Source: Pyrenophora tritici-repentis (lineage: Eukaryota > Ascomycota > Dothideomycetes > Pleosporales > Pleosporaceae). Taken from it: a stretch of DNA of 64,000 bases. The notes beneath the pieces were generated by a model, which saw only the letters and a list, made by a program, of their open reading frames with translations, had not been told where the DNA came from and ran no database searches. Below, in pieces: positions 57,325 through 64,000 of this stretch. How positions within the stretch are numbered: the stretch's first letter is position 1; every line of letters begins with the position of its first letter. The stretch is taken from the NCBI RefSeq assembly GCF_003171515.1, contig NC_089391.1, forward strand, positions 1,178,001 to 1,242,000. Direction: 5' to 3'. A program made the translations under genes and the position numbers.

Positions 57325-58010
57325 CCTTACAGTTGAGTGAACTTTGCCGGGAAATATATGCTCTTCGAGCTCTTTGATTTCGGCCATCTTGCCATGATTT
57401 GATGGACATACAGTTCGAACTGTTCAACTTTTTCAGAGCTAGGCTGAAGAGGTATCCCTGTTGCATCGTCGATGGTCTGTCCATATTCTTTGGGCAGGGA
57501 AAGCTGCTGTGTCTGAAATGCGTCGGAATTTTTGCGACTGCGTATAACGTCAAGAGCCGATGTGCGCCAGCGTTTAGATACTCGCAATGCTTGCATCTGC
57601 GCGACAGGTCCTGCATATCCGAGAACCGTGTCCAATAGCTCCGGAATCCGGAAGAGCTGATGCTCAGAACGGCTGGTATATATAGGACGCTGGGTGTATG
57701 ATGATGATCCGCTATCGAAAGTACTAGCTGATGCTGTAGGACATTGGTAACTCAATATGCGTGTCCGTATTTGGTGGTTGACTTGACTTGCCCAGCTTTC
57801 CAAGGCCAGCTTTTCTGCGCACGAGTATGACGGCTCTACCTTTGGACGCATATTTCTGACATCGGCGGCTTCAACTAGCTGATCAAAATCGCTTCTCAGC
57901 GAGGTTGGGATTGTTGTAGGATCAAGGTCTGATCCGTAGGCCGCGTAAAGAAATTGGAGATGAGGCGTGAGGGCTGGGGCCATGGCTTCATCTTCCGTTG
58001 TCGAGGCCAT

Positions 58011-58879
58011 GATGACGCTGTGAACAGGATGAAACAAGTTGAGTAGAGCAGAATTAGGTGGCTATGTATGTGCGCTTGAAGTAGGGTACCGGTATCGACC
58101 TATCTGTCCTTGGTACCGACATGCCCGGAAACGCTGGCGCCTAGGTACTCAAAGTAGATGCACACGTGTCCACTCGCACTTCAAATGGCTATGGTCGGTG
58201 ATGAAACTCGTCAGGGCTAGATCATGGATTATGGCAATGTAGTTTGTACGAAGAGTAACCGCTGTGCCTGTATGGGTAGACTGGAGAAAGACGCAGACAT
58301 GTGGCTGGTAAGTGGGGGGCTTTGTCATTAGCGCAAGATTATGCGCCACACATTACGAGTGTTCGCCTGCGCAAAAGACCACCAACATTTCCGCACGATG
58401 AACAGCTATGCATCTCAACCGCCTGTTTGAGGTTGATTTCTGTAATTCTTTCTCACGATATGTTTATTTGAAAGCCTCACTTCTTAGCTATAAAGATGAT
58501 GGCTGGGGTCTTGGGTACCTAGGCAGCTCACTGTGAACCACAGGATGATTCCGCACCATGCATTCGCAACATGATAATCACTTTGTTGCTGTATTCGACA
58601 CATCTCTCCTCATGTCTAAGCGCAGAAGTCGTTTCCGAGACTCAGGCCTGCCGGAGTGTACATCTCGGCTCACTAAGAAGTCTTCCCCGCATGAGGCCAC
58701 ATGCGACCCAAAGGAATACCGCAAAACGATTATCTTCAGCCAACCGCATTGTCTGGAACTCAATATGAGCTCACATCTCCACATATCCCCATGTTTACCT
58801 TAAAAAGCACTCCTTGTCCTCATTTTCACACCTTCCCACCATTGCCTATACACATGCAAGCCACCTCCCAACCCCAAGC
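58011..58879. other. intergenic, 0.9 kb
   Basis: Divergent promoters of F-box-like copy 3 and of the RING gene. No well-defined site. Confidence 0.5.
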
Positions 58880-59500
58880 ATGCCCTACACCTCCAAAAGA
58901 GCCTTCCTAAAGAGCGGTACGAAACCCACCACCAATCACAAAGACGAGTGCCCCATCTGCCAGAACAACATCCCCACAAAAACTAAAATCCACCACTTCT
59001 CCGCCCACGTACTACACATGCACAAAGCAGCAAAAGTCTTCTGCCTCGGCGCCAAACCCGTTAAACCCCGCGTATCCTCGTCCCGCCACAACTACATGAC
59101 GGAAATCAAAAGCTGTGGCCACTGCTTCTGCTTCGACTGTCTAGAAACTTGGCTAGAGAAGAGCGACACATGTCCCATGTGCCGGGCAAGCCTCTTCAGC
59201 ACCACAGCTAGCCAGGAAAAGGGAAGTTTTGAGATGAGCGGCTATGCGTCGGAGAGGGAGTTCTTGGAGATCCGCGATATGGGTGCGCCCGCTGTGAGGG
59301 ACATGGTGTCAGAGGACTTTACTTCTTCGATTGGGTACATGGAGTATGTGCCCGGAAGTAGTCTGGGAATTAGTGAGAGGGTTCCCCGGGGCTGTATGGG
59401 ATTGAAGTGGAGGGTACTTGTGAGGAGGAGGGGGTTGGGAAGGAGTGTGGTGTTTGTGGAAGGTGTCAGTCAGGAAGAAGCAGTAGCAGCGGGACAATGA
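58880..59500 (+). CDS. small RING-finger protein (putative E3 ubiquitin ligase)
   Basis: Predicted 206-residue single-exon protein. The C3HC4 RING ligands are C24-x2-C27, C79-x-H81, C84-x2-C87 and C98-x2-C101 (CPIC; CGHCFCFDC; CPMC). The first loop is unusually long, 51 residues, with basic and His-rich sequence (HHFSAHVLHMHK). Spacing within the rest (CGHxFCxxCLxxWLxxxxxCPMC) is standard, so E2 binding is likely. The C-terminal half has no known domain. The start MPYTSKRAF is the first ATG in frame. Such small RING proteins are expanded in Pleosporales; the substrate is unknown. Confidence 0.88.
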   Translation: MPYTSKRAFLKSGTKPTTNHKDECPICQNNIPTKTKIHHFSAHVLHMHKAAKVFCLGAKPVKPRVSSSRHNYMTEIKSCGHCFCFDCLETWLEKSDTCPMCRASLFSTTASQEKGSFEMSGYASEREFLEIRDMGAPAVRDMVSEDFTSSIGYMEYVPGSSLGISERVPRGCMGLKWRVLVRRRGLGRSVVFVEGVSQEEAVAAGQ

Positions 59501-61799
59501 GCGTCTGAAATGGGAGATGGATGAATGACAAGCGGAAAGATAGTTATTTCAGGTATTTCTAGATGGAATAAGAGGATAAATGCTTTTACGCGGGGAGGGC
59601 GGGGACAGGGTTGAGGTATTGCCCACCATGTCTCAGAATGTCCGAGAAATAATGAGAACAGATAATGATCACGTACGAGGATCCAAATGGCCAGATGTCC
59701 AATTCTACAGGATCAATAGACATGCAGACGCTGGAGTAGGTCTGCATTTGTGATCTACATCTAGAACATCTACAACCCCACCCTGCCGATATGGTCAATC
59801 ACATCTCACCACGTCACCAGTAAGAAAAAAGCAACGTTGCTGTCACATCGCCGCTTTTGCAAGAAAATATCGCAAGAAGATGTAATACAGCATGATCTAC
59901 GTTGAAGTACCCCGTTGTTGTTCTGTTTGGCTTAATAGCCATATAATATCGCGTTCTCTACATCAGAAATTCGATGCAGCTTCACCACAGCAGGCCCAAC
60001 CACTACTCCAACATGCAAATTGAATGCTTGTCCAAACCGTGTCCAAATGACTGCCCCACGCGCTCCAGCACCTACGGCGATAGTACAAGGACCAATTCCC
60101 TATGACCCAGTAATAGTCTGCGATACTTCACGGCAAAGACCGGCGAGGTGAGTATCATGATACTAACCATGTCGCCGAAAATGCTGCACCAGATACTGCG
60201 TAAAAGACAAAAAGTAGTCAGCCTGCCCTACTCAATGCGCTGACTAAGCCGTTGACTACTGCATGAATGCTATGCGACGTGAAGCACAGGCGCACGGATG
60301 GCGACAACCGACGAACTACTCTCACCTCTCAGACATGGATATGTTGTTACAGAACCTAGGATTACTATGCGCATGCGAGCATGCTGCGTGGATGGCTATC
60401 GTCGGGACAGCCGAGGACAGATTTCCGGTCAAGGCGAGGTGAGTCATACGGCCAAAGATGCTTGCCACGCCGTGCATTGCCATCAGGCTCCACGGTTCCA
60501 ACATCACGGCAGCTGAGATGCCACTTTGCGCCCCAGCTTTGTTGTTTTGTTTCCTTGTCTCTGTCGTTGCCCTATCGTGTATGTCGTCGTTTGTGCTTTT
60601 GCTGGGGGATGCATGGGTGCACAAAGCCGGGGAGGCGCAGGCTGTCGCACCCGTCTCAGAAGGTCGGATGCATTCCAGGCGACAAGTCAACGAAAGCTGT
60701 GCAGACGTGTCGTGATGAAATTTCTCTGCGCTGCCATCTGGCGCCGTCGAAGGTGGCCACAATGGGGCAAGTGAGGCGAAGGGGTCGAGTGGACGGGTCA
60801 GGGTTTGGGCCTTCGCTCAATCCGGGCCAGTGCGTCGTCATTGTTGGTAATGAAGGCAGGCGCCGCCCGACGTGCGAAAATCAGTTTGGCAGCAACACCA
60901 CACTGCAACACCCAGCTGCTGCACCGTTGCGCCGCGCAAGGGCGCAGTTGGTGAATATAGGCGCTCCTGGGTGGTCGCCACGTAACTGCATCGCGTCGGC
61001 CAGGCGCTCCATAGGCGTCTGGGTGAAGCTGGCGAGTGAAGGGGAAACGAGGGTCGCGCATGAGGCTGGAAGCCCCTTTTACTCAGTGCAGAATCTTCTC
61101 GCTACCGAAACCGTGAAGCTAAGCCCCAATCGCCGCAGAATCCCTGCGACTTAGCGCGGCGCTAGAGGCTTGGCAGCCAGGCTCCCACTACTATAAGTAC
61201 TCGGCCTCCCCCCATCTTTTTGACAAGATTTCCGCCTTGCCCGCTGCTGTCGCAACCCCACAACTATCCATCACCATCCACGCCGCAGATCGAAAAGTCG
61301 GATTTTCACCTGCGCGCCTACTAATACCTGCGACTCCAGACCTCTCTTGTGCAGAAATCGCACATATCCACTCTCTCAGAGGCCCGAGGCACCTGTCATC
61401 TACGCTAGCTCCATTCAGCCGGCGATAGCCTTGTGCGCAGCCTCTACCTCAGTCGCAATCTCGACTACCCCGCCAAAGGCTTGCTGGATACGCTTTTGGT
61501 CCTAATCTCTACACTAACACGCCGTCGTCTCCACGACAGCCACCTACTACCGAAGGCAATACTTGTCAGCGTTCGCGAGGGACACATTCGCTTGTAGCTC
61601 TCCTGCCTCCGGTACCGTCTCCACCTCCTCATAGACTCATACCTTTTGGCGTCGACCGACCTCGCTATACTCTCGCGATCTCGTAGTCCGCCCGACTTGA
61701 CCGTCGCTGCCGTCCAAGCACACTTTCTGACCTGCGCAGTCTGTCAAGATACCTATCTCTCAAGAGTCTATCGCTCCAAATCCAATCAATAATCTCATC
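59501..61799. other. gene-free interval upstream of TBP
   Basis: About 2.3 kb. A plus-strand open frame of 257 codons (60381-61154) overlaps frames on both strands and shows no motif, so I do not call it. The last 600 bases are pyrimidine-rich, with a TATAAG motif at about 61193, and probably form the TBP promoter and a long 5' leader. Confidence 0.5.
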
Positions 61800-62653
61800 A
61801 TGGATCCCAACTCTCTCACCTCCCACCCGTCCACCGCCCTACAGGCCCAGACGGTAAGCTCTTGTGATGTTTGCCGCTGCCAAATTGTTCTAACATCCGC
61901 CCTCAGTTCGTGGCTCCAGGCTCTCTGTCGTACCCCAATGGCGCGAACCTAGATCTGGCTGCCCCGGCCGCTGAGCAACCCACTCAGCACGTCGCCGACA
62001 ACGCGAACGGTGTTGCGACCCCTGCGGCTACTCCCGATACTCAGAACGGTCAAGTCCCCTCTGGTATCGTGCCTACTCTCCAGAACATTGTCGCCACCGT
62101 CAACCTCTCCGCTCGCCTTGACCTCAAGACTATCGCTCTCCACGCCCGCAACGCTGAGTACAACCCCAAGCGTTTCGCTGCCGTTATCATGCGTATCCGC
62201 GAGCCCAAGACGACTGCCCTGGTCTTTGCGAGTGGGAAGATGGTTGTGACTGGTGCCAAGTCTGAGGACGATAGCCGTCTCGCTTCCCGCAAATATGCGC
62301 GGATCATTCAGAAGCTGGGGTTCAGTGCCAAGTTCACCGTACGTCGCGTCGGATTAAGTATTTGCAATCCCGTGCTAACATTGCCATAGGACTTCAAGAT
62401 CCAGAACATTGTCGGCTCTTGCGACATTCGTTTCCCTATCCGTCTCGAGGGCTTGGCTTCGCGTCATCACACTTTCTCTTCCTACGAGCCTGAGCTGTTC
62501 CCCGGTCTCATCTACCGCATGATGAAGCCTAGGATCGTTCTGCTCATCTTCGTCTCTGGAAAGATCGTCCTTACCGGTGCCAAAGTCCGTGAGGAGATCT
62601 ACCAGGCCTTTGAACTCATCTACCCGGTCTTGTCGGACTTCCGCAAGTCCTGA
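61800..62653 (+). CDS. SPT15: TATA-binding protein (TBP)
   Basis: General transcription factor used by RNA polymerases I, II and III; it would also serve the U6 gene in this window. The protein has 249 residues in three exons: 61800-61853, 61907-62338 and 62390-62653, with 53- and 51-nt introns. A short variable N-terminus rich in Ala/Pro/Gln is followed by the saddle of two direct repeats. Repeat 1 runs from [14 protein letters not shown] through [23 protein letters not shown] to [24 protein letters not shown]. Repeat 2 runs from [21 protein letters not shown] through [13 protein letters not shown] and [16 protein letters not shown] to [10 protein letters not shown]. Both halves carry the paired Phe/Leu residues that kink DNA. 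Length and motifs are normal. Confidence 0.98.
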
Positions 62654-63210
62654 GCACCCTCTCTTCTATGAGCAGCTTCAACTAGCCTTGACTACACATC
62701 TTATCCGATGACCTGGCTACGACTTCAACCTGCTCTTATTGTCATTTATTTGCGGCATTGCATGGTGTTACGGTGGGCGGTTTCCCTTTCCTACTTCTCA
62801 AACTTTTCAAAACTCAGAATACCCTCGACACGATTAGACATCTGTACGTGGTGTGCCTTCAACCTCTCTTAATCATGGTCAGAAGGCTTTTCAACTCTTC
62901 TCTTTTCTTTATGGTACGATTACGCCGGCGGCTGGCGCGAGGGGATACCGAGATTGCTTCACTGAAAGGACGGGACGGAACGCGAGGGAGCGTTGATTAT
63001 GTGCGACCGTAAAAGCTCGCACCGAGGGCTCGCTATGGTTGACGATACGACACCAGAGCTCCTCATAGATGGAATATGCTTCTAGCATCCATCGTGTATG
63101 TGTACATGACGCTTGGCCTTGAGACAGGTTAGGCAGTAATGCCATCACGATATCATAATGTTTTGCCGAAATGCGCATGATGTCTTGTGACGTGGTGTGA
63201 CTTGTATTGC
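62654..63210. other. convergent intergenic region, 557 nt
   Basis: 3' untranslated regions of TBP and of the GH47 gene. No other feature. Confidence 0.5.
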
Positions 63211-64000
63211 TCATGCGCCGATACTGAATGCATGCCCATCACTACCCATGACCCACTCATCCAGGCTCAACTCACTCGGCGTGCTAAACAGCAAGTAAAA
63301 GTACTTGAGCGTCTGCACCACCATCCTCATCTCTTCGTCGTCTCCACCATGACCAAGCCCCTTGCTAATAACCTCGTCAACGGTCTCCCACATCTCCCAC
63401 GCCACATCCAGCCACTCCCTCTCCCCTGTCACCCTCCACATGTAAAACACACTCTGAATCAGCTGCGGCCTAACCAGCTTTTTCGGATCAAACACAACTT
63501 CAAAGCCAGGGTACTCTTGTTTGCGCCACACGGTCGGATCAAACGAACAGTCCTCATCCATGTTATCAAGCATAGACGACGAACAGGCTAGCACCGAGAA
63601 GAGCTCTGGCATCATCTTGACATCGGTGTGTTGAGAAGATGAAGAAGAGGGCGGGGCGTTTAGCGACATCCATATACATCCCTGTGTGAGTAGCCGCGCG
63701 TAGGTAAGCAGTCTAGCCTTCTCGTCACCATCGCTCAACGCAGCGGACAGCGCGAGTGTGCCGCCGAGCGAGCAGGAAGAAGCGGTCATGTTGTGCGTGA
63801 GCGTGACTTGTCGCTTTTTCGTCTTTGGCAGAACAATAGTATACGCAGAGGAGGCGGCGAGGATAGACTCGTTTGTTGGTGTGACGGGGCGGAAGAGTAT
63901 ATCCCGTATCGTCACTTCCGTCGCTGTTTGCAGCATAGACGCGTGGGGTGTGGACGGGTGGTACTGGTGCAACAGCAGCGACATTTGCGCTAGGTGGGCG
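63211..64000 (-). CDS. glycoside hydrolase family 47 alpha-mannosidase, C-terminal part
   Basis: About 262 C-terminal residues of a class I alpha-1,2-mannosidase; the gene continues beyond the window. Family motifs are SCSLGGTLAL (usual HLxCFxGG region), LVRPQLIQSVFYMWRVTGE (usual LRPExxESxFYLxRxTGD) and LKYFYLLFS. The end SLDEWVMGSDGHAFSI corresponds to the region that normally contains the calcium-binding Thr as NTEAHP. That Thr is not present in the usual form (GSDGH), and RPQ replaces the usual RPE whose Glu takes part in the active site. Both changes suggest an EDEM-like or otherwise altered member, possibly not an active processing mannosidase. GH47 enzymes trim N-glycans in the ER and Golgi or target misfolded proteins for ERAD. 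Confidence 0.88.
   Translation of the reverse strand, partial: AHLAQMSLLLHQYHPSTPHASMLQTATEVTIRDILFRPVTPTNESILAASSAYTIVLPKTKKRQVTLTHNMTASSCSLGGTLALSAALSDGDEKARLLTYARLLTQGCIWMSLNAPPSSSSSQHTDVKMMPELFSVLACSSSMLDNMDEDCSFDPTVWRKQEYPGFEVVFDPKKLVRPQLIQSVFYMWRVTGEREWLDVAWEMWETVDEVISKGLGHGGDDEEMRMVVQTLKYFYLLFSTPSELSLDEWVMGSDGHAFSIGA

Larger units (their letters stand above)
54889..58010 (-). pseudogene. F-box-like family, copy 3, split by a retrotransposon
   Basis: The N-terminal part (58010-57327) runs from MASTTEDEAM through EHQLFRIPELLDTVLGYAG and VSKRWRTSALDVI to SIYFPAKFTQL. The C-terminal part (55692-54889) resumes with NNSTIQAF and continues through YWLDLSQFTINPYL, GRWEICLNA and SMHITNPP to INWDM. 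A copia element occupies 55699-57324 between them. The two parts lie in the same reading frame once the element and one target duplication are discounted, except that a TAA falls in the target sequence itself. So the gene may have been lost before the insertion. Comparison with copies 1 and 2 confirms the join. Confidence 0.9.

Noticed and set aside
54889..58010. Reading 55692-54889 and 58010-57327 as two separate genes
   Set aside because: Both parts align end to end with F-box-like copies 1 and 2, and a retrotransposon with target duplication lies exactly between them.
60381..61154. Plus-strand open frame of 257 codons upstream of TBP
   Set aside because: Arg/Ser/Cys-rich random-looking sequence, overlapped by other frames on both strands, without a recognisable motif.
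1..64000. CRISPR arrays, bacterial operons, biosynthetic gene cluster
   Set aside because: No CRISPR-type repeats were seen, the gene structure is eukaryotic, and no PKS, NRPS or terpene synthase core gene is present.

Overview
This window reads as nuclear DNA of a filamentous ascomycete, most likely a Dothideomycete of the Pleosporales type. The signs are many introns of about 46-83 nt with GTRNGT donors and CTAAC-type branch sites, a Zn2Cys6 regulator, fungal MFS carriers, a fungal-type U6 snRNA gene, and a DNA transposon decayed with stops at expected Trp and Gln codons, as left by repeat-induced point mutation (RIP). The species assignment is inference; no marker gene fixes it.

Layout. 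0.4-7.3 kb: a five-exon Zn2Cys6 transcription factor and a five-exon MFS carrier, both on the minus strand. 7.3-11 kb: long GC-rich intergenic DNA. 11-14.6 kb: two plus-strand genes, a small unknown protein and a VWA-like protein. 17.2-21.3 kb: a large mucin-like single-pass surface protein. 21.9-24.9 kb: a divergent pair, an SDR oxidoreductase and the mitochondrial Obg GTPase MTG2. 24.9-30 kb: gene-free DNA holding a U6 snRNA gene with Pol III signals, an inverted 5'-truncated U6 copy, GC-rich hairpins and a decayed minisatellite of about 53 bp period. 30-38.5 kb: a large disordered protein, a secreted serine carboxypeptidase, and the Hsp90 co-chaperone AHA1 with a perfect three-unit heat shock element upstream.

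39-58 kb is the accessory part. It starts with a Tc1/mariner element with perfect 27-bp terminal inverted repeats, disrupted by two nested insertions that each left a target duplication (a 294-bp solo LTR, and a 206-bp element of unknown type). Next come a SLIP-GC-like dynamin-type GTPase with an in-frame TGA, an allantoate-permease-type MFS carrier, and three dispersed members of an F-box-like family. The third member is split by a very young, gag-only Ty1/copia element with identical 147-bp LTRs, a 5-bp target duplication and a half-tRNA-type primer site. A decayed fragment of an unknown gene lies between the second and third members.

58-64 kb returns to ordinary genes: a small RING protein, the TATA-binding protein, and the C-terminal part of a GH47 alpha-mannosidase that runs off the window.

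The housekeeping genes (MTG2, AHA1, TBP, U6, GH47) do not form a pathway; they sit in independent transcription units. The strongest unusual material is the nested-transposon locus, the young non-autonomous copia element inside the F-box-like gene, the U6 inverted duplication and the SLIP-GC-like GTPase.
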